NCBI GenBank assembly: GCA_964621345.1
Contig: CAZUON010000008.1
Span: forward strand, 1 to 64,000
DNA: 64,000 nt
Source: Glaciecola sp964621345
GTDB taxonomy: Bacteria; Pseudomonadota; Gammaproteobacteria; Enterobacterales; Alteromonadaceae
Reading direction: 5' to 3'
Shown here: in pieces, positions 1-7,173 of the stretch
Layout of the letters: each line of letters opens with the position of its first letter
Numbering within the stretch: position 1 is the first letter of the stretch
The notes under the pieces: generated by a model
Seen by the model: the letters and a program-made list of their open reading frames with translations, nothing else
What the model was told of the DNA's origin: nothing
Databases searched by the model: none
Program-made: the position numbers and the translations under genes

Positions 1-93
1 ATCGTTTTGAACCATCTAGAGCTTGATTCGTTTTGGAACGCACCTAACAAAAAAACTAAAGCGGATATTGCCAAGAGCAGGCAACGCCGCTAA
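1..93 (+). CDS. C-terminal end of an open frame running in from the left edge
   Basis: Frame 1 is open from the window edge to a TAA at 91-93 and encodes 30 residues ending in a basic tail (KSRQRR). The tail lies inside the attC-like site at 42-107, as is common for cassette genes whose stop falls within their own attC. Nothing can be said of function, and a chance open frame is possible over so short a length. Confidence 0.3.
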   Translation: MVLNHLELDSFWNAPNKKTKADIAKSRQRR

Positions 94-107
94 ATTTGAT
101 GTTATAT
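42..107 (+). other. attC-like integron recombination site 1
   Basis: The site begins ACCTAAC and ends GTTATAT, the inverse-core and core positions of an attC. Between them the arms pair imperfectly: AGCGG with CCGCT, and TTGCC with GGCAA around a short loop. The next site downstream begins GCATATAAC, the exact complement of the GTTATATGC that opens the following cassette. That relation is expected when a cassette carries its own attC. Length 66 bp is within the attC range. Identified by eye, not with a covariance model. Confidence 0.6.
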
Positions 108-122
108 GCTGAAGGTTGAAAA

Positions 123-593
123 ATGAAATTGATAGTAATTTTGAGCCTGATTTTATTGACTATGGGTTGTGCTAGCGGTCAATTAGATTTGTATAATGTG
201 AAAGGCGAAAAAGTTGGTGAATGTACCGCCGGATATAATTGGCACCCAATCGGAGTAAATGCTTCGGTCGACTGGCTTTTACACTATTGTGTTGAATTAG
301 CTAAAAATGCTGGCGAGGAAGTACACAGTGTATCTGACGAGTCAATTTTAAAGAAAGACTACTCATATCCTTCTCATCCCTCAGGCAGCGATTGGAATAA
401 GCAGTTAGCATGGAGAGGGTTTTGGTCTGATATTATTACTAAAGAGCAATATGGGTATATCGTTGCTTACTTAGAGAATGTGTTTTTTCTTGAAACCTTA
501 GAAATCCAGGAGCAATTTGACAAGGGTGATATTAGTCAAAGTGAATACGACGATTTAATCGCAAAGGCTGAGTATGCTTTTCATGGAAGCTAA
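123..593 (+). CDS. Cassette-borne putative lipoprotein, unknown function
   Basis: The product is 156 residues and I do not recognise the family. It opens with a short hydrophobic signal and a lipobox (LLTMGC), so Cys16 should be lipidated and the mature protein anchored in a membrane facing the periplasm. The rest is soluble and acidic, with aromatic-rich stretches (WRGFW near residue 98) and no transmembrane segment. The start has an AAGG at 112-115, seven bases upstream of the ATG. The gene fills the interval between attC-like sites 1 and 2, starting 15 bp after the first and stopping 3 bp before the second, as expected of a single integron cassette. No homologue-based role is offered. Confidence 0.75.
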   Translation: MKLIVILSLILLTMGCASGQLDLYNVKGEKVGECTAGYNWHPIGVNASVDWLLHYCVELAKNAGEEVHSVSDESILKKDYSYPSHPSGSDWNKQLAWRGFWSDIITKEQYGYIVAYLENVFFLETLEIQEQFDKGDISQSEYDDLIAKAEYAFHGS

Positions 594-596
594 GGC

Positions 597-665
597 ATAT
601 AACAAAAATTTTGAAGACGTATGTTTGCGAAGATCGCGCGCCCACCGCTTAAAATGGTGTTGCCT
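597..665 (+). other. attC-like integron recombination site 2
   Basis: The site starts ATATAAC directly after the stop of the lipoprotein gene and ends GTTGCCT. Its first nine bases counted from 595 (GCATATAAC) are the exact reverse complement of GTTATATGC at 101-109, the start of the same cassette. Internal arms TTTTGAAG and CGCTTAAAA can pair, and a GCGAAGATCGC hairpin sits in the middle. The 3' core departs from the GTTRRRY consensus. Confidence 0.55.
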
Positions 666-681
666 GCCTTAGGAAAGAATA

Positions 682-1026
682 ATGGATGTAATAGATATAA
701 AAGCGTTTGTTCCAAGCGAAGACTATGAAATCTCAAAGTCCTTTTATTCAGAGATTGGGTTCAATTCAGAGTATGTAACGGATGACCTTACGTTGTTTGA
801 AAACGGCGATTGTCTTTTCTTTCTTCAGCGTTTTTACAACGAGGAACTATCCAATAACTTCATGCTTCAAATTTGTGTCACAGATATCTACGAGGCACAT
901 GAAATATGCTCTAATTCAAAAAATAAAACTAAAATAACACCTGTCCAACAAGAGTCGTGGGGTAAAGTTTTTTATTTGTGGGGGCCAGTTGGCGAACTGT
1001 TGCATATTACTCAGTTGGGCAGCTAA
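682..1026 (+). CDS. VOC-fold (glyoxalase/bleomycin-resistance-like) protein
   Basis: The product is 114 residues, the usual length of a single-domain vicinal-oxygen-chelate protein made of two beta-alpha-beta-beta-beta modules. The N-terminal module (IKAFVPSEDYEISKSFYSEI) and the C-terminal WGKVFYLWGPVGELLHITQ segment are typical of the bleomycin-resistance/glyoxalase group. Members bind antibiotics or act as metal-dependent lyases or dioxygenases. The usual N-terminal metal His is not evident here, so a binding role is as likely as catalysis. VOC genes are frequent integron cargo. An AGGA precedes the ATG. The gene lies between attC-like sites 2 and 3 and its stop overlaps the third. Confidence 0.75.
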   Translation: MDVIDIKAFVPSEDYEISKSFYSEIGFNSEYVTDDLTLFENGDCLFFLQRFYNEELSNNFMLQICVTDIYEAHEICSNSKNKTKITPVQQESWGKVFYLWGPVGELLHITQLGS

Positions 1027-1098
1027 CAAAACGCTTAAGTCGTGGGTCAAAAGCAGGCGAAAATGGTAAATTTTGACGATTAGCTAGTGTTGTTAGTA
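1021..1098 (+). other. attC-like integron recombination site 3
   Basis: The site starts AGCTAAC over the stop of the VOC gene and ends GTTAGTA. Reverse-complementing the start gives GTTAGCT, which matches the end in its first five bases. Arms CGCTTAAGTCG and CGATTAGCTAG pair imperfectly, and TCAAAA pairs with TTTTGA. The GGCAG before it echoes the CTGCC that opens this cassette at 664-668. No further attC is visible downstream, so the array probably ends here. Confidence 0.55.
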
Positions 1099-1210
1099 GC
1101 ATAGCTTACTCAGATTGGGCGACTTCTCATATCCCGCTTCCAAACAAAAATCTGTCTAGTAAAGCATGGTCGATTCAGTTCATAAAACAATATATAACGT
1201 AGGTACTGCA

Positions 1211-1588
1211 ATGAAATATTTATTATTAGCTCTAGTGGTAGTATTAATGTTTGGATGTTATAGCACTCCTGAGGCGTTAATGTTGAGTAAACCTTTGAAG
1301 GTTGAACAAGAGCGTTTGCAGGAATATTGGATTCAAAAAAATGAGCGTTTCAGTTTTAAAACCCCTTCGAATATCTCGCCGAGCACGATTAAACCAGGGG
1401 AAGTTACTATTGAATATTTAATAGACTCAAATGGAAATATCTTTGACGCTAAGATAGTAGAGTCGTCACCACCGGGGTTGTGGGATAAAACCGCGCTTAA
1501 AGCATTAAAAAACTTAGAATATGAGCCAGCAAAATCGAATAATACTCGTACTCCAGTATACATTAAAACAATATTTAATTTTGGCTAG
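1211..1588 (+). CDS. Lipoprotein with a TonB C-terminal-like domain
   Basis: From ATG 1211 (GTAGGT seven bases upstream) the product is 125 residues. It has a signal peptide ending in a lipobox (VLMFGC), then about 45 variable residues. The C-terminal domain PGEVTIEYLIDSNGNIFDA through YEPAKSNNTRTPVYIKTIF matches the TonB_C fold: beta strands, a helix with a D-x-A-ALKAL pattern, and a terminal strand. TonB carries energy from ExbBD to outer-membrane receptors. This protein lacks the N-terminal TonB transmembrane helix and proline linker, so it is more likely a lipid-anchored relative than a working TonB. An upstream in-frame start at 1166 would bury the signal peptide and was not used. Confidence 0.65.
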   Translation: MKYLLLALVVVLMFGCYSTPEALMLSKPLKVEQERLQEYWIQKNERFSFKTPSNISPSTIKPGEVTIEYLIDSNGNIFDAKIVESSPPGLWDKTALKALKNLEYEPAKSNNTRTPVYIKTIFNFG

Positions 1589-1630
1589 TGTCTGGTCGGA
1601 AAATACTAAGAGACTAGGAGTCTTTTAGCC

Positions 1631-1774
1631 ATGTTTTGGCACGCCTTATTTACCAAGGGAATTGATATACTGCTCAAAGTAGCGATGACTTTGTTTGATC
1701 TATTTTCACTTGTTTTTGCCGCGGTGCTTGTGTTCATTAAGCTTACGCTATTGCTAATAAGATATTTGAATTAG
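1631..1774 (+). CDS. Small membrane protein of 47 residues
   Basis: An ATG at 1631 follows an AGGAG (1616-1620) and opens a 47-codon frame ending TAG at 1774. The translation is a basic N-terminus followed by a long hydrophobic run (LFSLVFAAVLVFIKLTLLLI), so one inner-membrane segment is predicted. It stops 8 bp before the next gene, whose product is also a membrane protein, so the two may be co-transcribed. No family recognised; short length keeps confidence modest. Confidence 0.5.
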   Translation: MFWHALFTKGIDILLKVAMTLFDLFSLVFAAVLVFIKLTLLLIRYLN

Positions 1775-1782
1775 AGGGATAT

Positions 1783-2187
1783 ATGAATCATAAACTGATT
1801 AAACGCGGTTTCATTTTAGCTGGATTGATGAACTGTAGCGTGCTTGTATTTTCCAAAGGGTTTACTAACACGGCAATTAATGCTGCTGACCCAGTTGTTA
1901 TGTCAAATTTTGGACTTTTCATGATTGTCGTTTGGGGCTTAGCATACATTGCAGGCTCTACAGCCATGTCTCAGATTAAATGGTTAGCGGGAGTGTTTGC
2001 GTTAGAAAAATTAATTTATAGTGTTGTTTGGGCGCGCTGGCAAGCGAACAATAGTCTGAGCGCCGTTTATTCTGAGGATTTCTTAGCCGGGGTTTTTTAT
2101 AGCATTTACGGCATAAATGATTTCCTATTTATGATTTTCTTTGCCTATGTGTTTTTTGTAAGTAAAAGCTGTGTAAAAGAGGACTGA
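1783..2187 (+). CDS. Four-helix inner-membrane protein, unknown function
   Basis: The product is 134 residues with about four hydrophobic segments: residues 9-25, 43-60, 65-82 and 103-126. The ATG has an AGAGGG just upstream. It resembles small uncharacterised integral membrane proteins of Alteromonadales, but I cannot name a family. No charged or Cys/His pattern hints at a transported ion or cofactor. It follows the 47-residue membrane protein by 8 bp, which suggests one transcript. Confidence 0.6.
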   Translation: MNHKLIKRGFILAGLMNCSVLVFSKGFTNTAINAADPVVMSNFGLFMIVVWGLAYIAGSTAMSQIKWLAGVFALEKLIYSVVWARWQANNSLSAVYSEDFLAGVFYSIYGINDFLFMIFFAYVFFVSKSCVKED

Positions 2188-2330
2188 GTAAGTGTCACCT
2201 CATTTTTCCTACGTTATGAAAACCTGAACCAATTCTTGGTTGCACTCATTGTAGGGGGCTACTTTCGCATTGCTAGCGTTATACGCAACGATATACCAAA
2301 GAAATTAACACTTTTTATTAGGAACTTATC

Positions 2331-3221
2331 ATCAACTTTTACTTAATTATTGCGTTATTTGCATTCGCCGCTAACTCGGTTTTATGTCGCTTGGCGCTCG
2401 CTTCGGGCGAAATTGATCCCGGTAGCTTTACCATGGTGCGACTGGTTTCAGGCGCGGCAACGCTAATGCTTATTTTAATGTTTCGAAATATGCGGCGCAG
2501 AGACACAACCCATACTCAAACTGGCTCACTAAGTGTTCAAGTGAATGGTTCACAAGGCTCTTGGTTAGGTGCAAGTACTCTATTTGCTTATGCCCTAGGC
2601 TTTTCGTATGCATACATCGAACTAGATACTGGTACAGGCGCCCTTATTTTGTTTGGTAGCGTACAGCTTTCGATGATTGCTTATGGCTTGTTTAAGGGGG
2701 AGCGTTTTAATATATGGCAGTGGTTCGGATTGGCAACCGCATTCATCGGCCTGCTGTACTTGCTATGGCCAAATATTTCGACACCATCATTTGTGGGCGC
2801 TTTATTAATGGTGGCCGCAGGCCTTGCTTGGGGGATGTACTCGATAATAGGCAGAGGCAGTCAAGATGCCCTAGCCGATACCGCGTTTAATTTTTTACGC
2901 AGTGGCGCATTTGTTGTCGGACTTTTTATTGGGCTGACTGTGGTAACGAATGAACAACTTGAGCTTAGCTTTTATACATTTATGCTCGCGCTACTATCTG
3001 GTGCGCTTGCCTCTGGTATGGGTTACGCAATTTGGTATAGCGTATTACCTAAGTTAAGCGCAATGAATGCTGCCGTTGCCCAGCTCAGTGTGCCAATTAT
3101 TGCGGCGCTGGGTGGGTTGTTATTGGTAAACGAGCCGATTACCTTGCGCTTAGCGATCGCCTCGGTTTTGGTTCTTGGCGGCGTGTATATCGTGATGAAG
3201 TTAAAAACAAAGCATAGGTAA
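2331..3221 (+). CDS. EamA/DMT-family permease with an apparent ATC start
   Basis: This is a drug/metabolite-type transporter of about ten transmembrane helices in two EamA repeats, probably exporting or importing small organic molecules; the substrate cannot be read from sequence. The first standard start codon is a TTG at 2391, but that removes the first helix. Upstream, from an ATC at 2331, the frame continues without a stop and encodes NFYLIIALFAFAANSVLCRL, which is exactly the first helix of this family. An AGGA (2320-2323) sits seven bases before the ATC. The in-frame stop further up is TAG at 2319. The gene is therefore annotated from ATC 2331, giving about 296 residues, the usual EamA length. 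Confidence 0.75.
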   Translation: MNFYLIIALFAFAANSVLCRLALASGEIDPGSFTMVRLVSGAATLMLILMFRNMRRRDTTHTQTGSLSVQVNGSQGSWLGASTLFAYALGFSYAYIELDTGTGALILFGSVQLSMIAYGLFKGERFNIWQWFGLATAFIGLLYLLWPNISTPSFVGALLMVAAGLAWGMYSIIGRGSQDALADTAFNFLRSGAFVVGLFIGLTVVTNEQLELSFYTFMLALLSGALASGMGYAIWYSVLPKLSAMNAAVAQLSVPIIAALGGLLLVNEPITLRLAIASVLVLGGVYIVMKLKTKHR

Positions 3222-3270
3222 TCAAGTATTCAATAAAACCTAAATCGATATTCACAAGGGAGCGTAATTA

Positions 3271-3600
3271 ATGACGCAACAAGCTAACAAAACACGTTTA
3301 CAGGTGTGGGTGTTTAGAAGCGTAAGTATTATATTAATCGTCGGTACGATTATTACCGCAATGGTGTTTGCAAATGAGGCGCGCAAAGAAGTGAAGTATT
3401 TATGTGGAAACTTTGCACCTGGCGTTTTGCAAAAAGAGGTAATACGGCAACTTAATACGGGTAGTTTCTTGCACTACGCAGAAGAAGCCACCGACTCGGG
3501 TACGGTAATTCGTGTGAGTAGTCGCCTAACCTTAGGCTTGGCAAAATGCGATGTATATTTGAATAAAAACGGTGAGGTGCTCAACACAGAACGCAGCTAA
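3271..3600 (+). CDS. Membrane-anchored protein of unknown function
   Basis: The product is 109 residues. One transmembrane segment (about residues 16-34) follows a basic N-terminus, so the remaining 75 residues should face the periplasm. The soluble part has two cysteines (CGNF and KCDVYL) that could form a disulfide in the oxidising periplasm. AAGGGAG lies just upstream of the ATG. It starts 49 bp after the EamA gene and may share its transcript. Family not recognised. Confidence 0.6.
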   Translation: MTQQANKTRLQVWVFRSVSIILIVGTIITAMVFANEARKEVKYLCGNFAPGVLQKEVIRQLNTGSFLHYAEEATDSGTVIRVSSRLTLGLAKCDVYLNKNGEVLNTERS

Positions 3601-3807
3601 TGCCAAATAACACTCATTTTTGGTGCCACTTACAAGTAATGAGTCCTTTATTTTTATGCGCCACAATTTTAGATGTTTGTATGTAAAATCAACAGAAAAA
3701 CAAAGGTGCCCCTCCGAAAAATCAAAATAGTTTCAATAATATAATTTTTACAATGAATACTTATTGAATTTTTTATGAACTTATCGCAAACTATTGTCGT
3801 CAAAAAA

Positions 3808-3836
3808 TTGACGCAAAAACCTCGCACTAGAATAAT
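3808..3836 (+). promoter_or_regulatory. Sigma-70-like promoter ahead of the 62-residue membrane protein gene
   Basis: TTGACG at 3808-3813 is separated by 17 bp from AATAAT at 3831-3836. The surrounding 3601-3878 interval is AT-rich and otherwise empty. The -10 match is only fair. Confidence 0.4.
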
Positions 3837-3878
3837 AATCAAGACGCGTCATCTTGGTATAATAATATAGGTAGTAAC

Positions 3879-4067
3879 GTGCAAATTTCTCGTCTCTTAT
3901 TTCGAGTATTTTTTATCATTTTAGCGGGCGCTTATGCCCTGGTAATGTTCGAGTTTATTGATTTATCCTTTCTGGAGATTGAATTTAATATCAGTCCCGA
4001 GCTTTTAATAATGACCCTTATTGCCAGCGTGTTTGTGTATTTTTATGTTCGAAAACCGAAGTTGTAG
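3879..4067 (+). CDS. Small two-helix membrane protein
   Basis: A GTG at 3879, preceded by TAGGTAG, opens a 62-residue frame. The translation has two hydrophobic segments (residues 7-26 and 42-57) separated by an acidic stretch, ending in a basic tail (RKPKL). A promoter-like element lies about 45 bp upstream. No family recognised. Coding status is supported by the start context and by the clean two-helix pattern, but not by homology. Confidence 0.45.
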   Translation: MQISRLLFRVFFIILAGAYALVMFEFIDLSFLEIEFNISPELLIMTLIASVFVYFYVRKPKL

Positions 4068-4209
4068 TCGTTAACCGCGCATAAGTTTAAAGGTCGTTCG
4101 AAGGTAAGGTCAAAGTGGACAATGATACTTATTGTTTAACATCAAAGTGCTGCTAGCTATTGCTGTGCTACAATGTGCGCAATTGTGTTTATAAAGGTCC
4201 CTGCAGCGC

Positions 4210-5289
4210 ATGGTTTTGCTGTTCATATATGTTTTAATTGCTTTAGGCTTTTCGTTTCTTTGTTCAATAGCTGAAGCGGTAATTTTAAGTGTATCCCAAG
4301 CGTACATTTCCTTATTAGAAAAAGAAGGCCGTCCTTCAGGCCCTTTGCTGTCAAAATTAACAAGCGATATCAACCAGCCCTTGTCGGCCATTCTTACGCT
4401 CAATACCTTTGCCCACACTATGGGTGCGGCAGGGGCAGGCGCTCAAGCTGCAAAAGTATTTGGAGATACCTATTTAGGTATTATTTCGGCGGTGCTGACG
4501 ATGCTGATATTGGTATTTTCTGAGATCATTCCAAAAACCTTAGGTGCCACCTTTTGGCGACATCTAGCGCCTGCTACTGCTTATTTTTTAAAATATCTTA
4601 TCATTGTGCTTTATCCTTTCGTAAAGATGTCGCAAAAGTTAACCAGTGGGTTTACCGAAGACAGTCCCTTAAAAGGCTTAAGTAGGAATGAGTTGTTAGC
4701 GATGGCTGAGCTCTCGGGGAAAGAAGGGCAGTTGGCGCAGCAAGAATCTGCTTTTTTACAGAACTTATTGAGCTTGCATGAATTAAAAATTAAAGATGCA
4801 ATGACCCATCGTACCGTCGTTTTTTCACTTTCTGACCAAACCAGTGTATCTGAGTTTGTTAGTGAATATCAAAACAACCCATTTTCACGTATACCTATAT
4901 TTGAAAACTCTGAGAGTGAACACATTACCGGTTATGTGCTACGAACCGATATATTGATCGCGGCAGCGAATGGAAAAGGCGATGCGAGATTAGCAGAGTT
5001 TGTTAGCCCAATGATTACGTTACTAGGTGATATGCCCCTAGCCGCAACGTTCGACCATTTCCTAAATTCTCGAGTACATGTTCTGCTGGTTGTTGATGAA
5101 TACGGCGGCCTAGAAGGGATTTTGACTTTAGAAGACCTACTTGAGAGCCTATTAGGGGTTGAAATTGTTGACGAACAAGACACTACTGTGAGTATGAAAA
5201 AGCTCGCAAAAGTGATGTGGCGACGTCGTGAGAAAAAAATAATGTCGCAGAAAAAAGAAAATACCAATACAAAAGGTTCTAATAAATAG
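4210..5289 (+). CDS. CNNM/CBS-pair membrane protein (CorB/HlyC-like) without the CorC domain
   Basis: Residues 1-140 form a CNNM (DUF21) membrane domain with an N-terminal helix and the conserved FSEIIPKTLGA motif. Residues 190-320 form a CBS pair (IKDAMTHRTVV and the closing EYGGLEGILTLEDLLESLLG). Family members bind Mg-ATP and are linked to Mg2+/Co2+ efflux or resistance. Here the protein stops about 35 residues after the second CBS domain, in a Lys-rich tail, so the C-terminal CorC_HlyC domain of many relatives is missing. At 359 residues it matches the short CNNM class. No ribosome site is closer than AAAGG at 4193-4197, so the start is fairly but not fully certain. Confidence 0.85.
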   Translation: MVLLFIYVLIALGFSFLCSIAEAVILSVSQAYISLLEKEGRPSGPLLSKLTSDINQPLSAILTLNTFAHTMGAAGAGAQAAKVFGDTYLGIISAVLTMLILVFSEIIPKTLGATFWRHLAPATAYFLKYLIIVLYPFVKMSQKLTSGFTEDSPLKGLSRNELLAMAELSGKEGQLAQQESAFLQNLLSLHELKIKDAMTHRTVVFSLSDQTSVSEFVSEYQNNPFSRIPIFENSESEHITGYVLRTDILIAAANGKGDARLAEFVSPMITLLGDMPLAATFDHFLNSRVHVLLVVDEYGGLEGILTLEDLLESLLGVEIVDEQDTTVSMKKLAKVMWRRREKKIMSQKKENTNTKGSNK

Positions 5290-5404
5290 AAGGTTTTAGT
5301 CAATTTATTGCCATATTCTTTTCAAATATTAGATGTATAGTGTATTCAACACTTAGCCGCAAGTGCTAAGAACATTTGATACAACTGATATTTAAGGATT
5401 GAAA

Positions 5405-5878
5405 ATGAATACATTACTATCGCAGGCATTTGTAAAAAATAGCGCATTAGCTCCATTAGCACTTCGTATAGCAGCAGGGATTATATTCGTTGCCTACGGC
5501 TCACAAAAATTGTTTGGTTGGTTTGGTGGGTATGGCCTAGAGGGAACAGGTCAGTGGATGGCATCCATCGGTTTAGAGCCTGGTTATTTAATGGCATTGA
5601 TGGCCGGTAGCGCTGAGTTCTTTGGTGGTATTTTATTAATTCTTGGCATATTTACTCGCCCTACGGCAATTGCATTAGCGGTTACGATGCTGATGGCTAT
5701 TATAACGGTGCATTTGCCGAACGGCTTGTTTATGGCAAACAATGGCTACGCCTTTGCTTTGACCTTAATGGCAATGTCTATATCACTTTTTGTTTCTGGA
5801 GCAGGTGCGTTTTCGGTTGATAATTTGCTGAATGAAAAACTGGTTAATACTGAGAATCCCTACACTAATAAACAATAA
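5405..5878 (+). CDS. DoxX-family inner-membrane protein
   Basis: The product is 157 residues with four transmembrane helices and the DoxX signature RIAAGIIFVAYGSQKLFGWF near the N-terminus, followed by GYLMALMAGSAEFFGGILLILG. DoxX proteins are small membrane proteins related to the thiosulfate:quinone oxidoreductase subunit DoxD and to SodA/SseA-linked redox complexes; the role of stand-alone copies is unsettled. ATG 5405 has AAGGA six bases upstream, better placed than the in-frame TTG at 5399. A strong hairpin terminator follows at once. Confidence 0.9.
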   Translation: MNTLLSQAFVKNSALAPLALRIAAGIIFVAYGSQKLFGWFGGYGLEGTGQWMASIGLEPGYLMALMAGSAEFFGGILLILGIFTRPTAIALAVTMLMAIITVHLPNGLFMANNGYAFALTLMAMSISLFVSGAGAFSVDNLLNEKLVNTENPYTNKQ

Positions 5879-5888
5879 AACTAAAGAT

Positions 5889-5922
5889 AAAAGCTTCATG
5901 CCCTTTGTGCATGAAGCTTTTT
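5889..5922. terminator. Bidirectional rho-independent terminator between doxX and the convergent gene
   Basis: The 12-bp stem AAAAGCTTCATG / CATGAAGCTTTT has a 9-base loop, with T runs at the right end and A runs at the left. It can end the doxX transcript on + and the 5954-6400 gene on -. Confidence 0.85.
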
Positions 5923-5953
5923 GCGTTAAGCCTTCAGGCTCAAGCTCATGGGG

Positions 5954-6400
5954 CTACATAAGATCCGCTAATATATATTCCCATGTGTTAACTTGCTGCT
6001 GAAACTTTTCTTTGAGCGCTTTGGTTACTTCATCATTCTCGCGTAAATCAACCGGGATATCACAAAGAATCCGCCAGTGATTTAGTGCACTAATTGCAGC
6101 GGCACTAAGCTGCGCTAAATTAGCGTTGGCCTGTTGCTTAGATTTGATAATAGCGTTGGTTTGTTCACAGAGGGTTTCTAGTTGTGAATCGGTCAGTTGC
6201 GCGAGGTTTTTGGTAACTTCGTAGTCGCGTAACAATTGCAAAAAGTCACTGTTTTCGGGTTCTATATCGCGGCCTGTTTCTTCTACCTGTTGTTGAATTG
6301 CACGAGCATATCCCATGGTTTCAAAGGTGCTTAAATGTAGCTGCTGAAACATTGCTTCGCGCGCTTGCAGCCTAGGGTCAACAAATCTGTCGTTTTGCAT
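5954..6400 (-). CDS. Helical cytosolic protein, unknown function
   Basis: The product is 148 residues with no signal peptide or membrane segment. It is rich in Gln, Glu, Leu and Ala in heptad-like runs (residues 25-110) and probably folds as a helical bundle or coiled coil. I do not recognise a family. It is transcribed away from the exonuclease gene on the other strand and shares the hairpin terminator with doxX. A weak GAG lies upstream of the ATG. Confidence 0.65.
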   Translation of the reverse strand: MQNDRFVDPRLQAREAMFQQLHLSTFETMGYARAIQQQVEETGRDIEPENSDFLQLLRDYEVTKNLAQLTDSQLETLCEQTNAIIKSKQQANANLAQLSAAAISALNHWRILCDIPVDLRENDEVTKALKEKFQQQVNTWEYILADLM

Positions 6401-6559
6401 AGCAATTACTCGTATTGTGCTAAATCAAATTCAATAAATAATATCAACATTCTGTCGAATCTGCAGTAGACCGAGTGTGATTTGATACGAAAAAGTGGCA
6501 ACTACAGTGAAGCTAACTACACTAAGGGGCTAAAACAATAATTTTCAAAGGTATTAACC

Positions 6560-7066
6560 ATCACTTACACTCCCCCTGGCATTATAGATGTTGAAGCAAG
6601 CGGATTTGGTGCACATAGCTACCCAATTGAAGTGGGTGTTATTTTTCCGAATGGAGAGCGCTTTTGTAAGCTGATTAAACCTCCTCAGCAATGGCAGTTT
6701 TGGGATAAAAACGCAGAAAAAATTCATGGGATAAGTCAAAAAGAACTTGCAGAATATGGCGAAGAGCCTATCGCGGTATGTTTGGCGTTAAATCAGCAAG
6801 CACAGGGTTTGACTTTGTATTCTGATGCATGGGTGGTTGATCAGCCTTGGTTAGTCAAATTATTTGCTCAAGCATCTGTGCCTATGGATTTTCGTATTTC
6901 TGCTCTTGAGATGGTCTTAAGCGAATCGCAAATGGATATTTGGGACGACGAAAAACAACAGGTATTTAAAAAATCAGGCTTGGCGAGACACCGAGCGAGC
7001 GCTGATGCATACATCATTCAACAAACCTATTTACGTACTCAGTTGAGAATGCAACATAGCCAATAG
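6560..7066 (+). CDS. DEDD-type 3'-5' exonuclease-like protein with an apparent ATC start
   Basis: The translation carries exonuclease motif I (IIDVEASGFG, with D and E as metal ligands), the motif II region around YSDAWVVDQPW, and the C-terminal H-R-A-x-x-D motif III (ARHRASADAYI). This is the RNase T/DnaQ fold acting on 3' ends of DNA or RNA. The first standard start is a GTG at 6632, which would delete motif I and make a dead protein. The frame stays open up to TAA 6539-6541, and an ATC at 6560 with AAAGG (6547-6551) eight bases upstream gives MTYTPPGIIDVEAS, a natural family N-terminus and 168 residues. Substrate is unknown. Confidence 0.75.
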   Translation: MTYTPPGIIDVEASGFGAHSYPIEVGVIFPNGERFCKLIKPPQQWQFWDKNAEKIHGISQKELAEYGEEPIAVCLALNQQAQGLTLYSDAWVVDQPWLVKLFAQASVPMDFRISALEMVLSESQMDIWDDEKQQVFKKSGLARHRASADAYIIQQTYLRTQLRMQHSQ

Positions 7067-7173
7067 TTATATGCGCATATGTGCAGTCAATGATATACTC
7101 CACGTACTTTCGAGGCCGAGCGCGCTCGTTAATCCAAGATAACAATCAATTGTCCATTCAAAAAGAGATATGC

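Noticed and set aside
1589..1630. Imperfect GGCTA...TAGCC repeat after the TonB-like lipoprotein, considered as a fourth attC or terminator
   Set aside because: It lacks AAC/GTT core ends and a T run.
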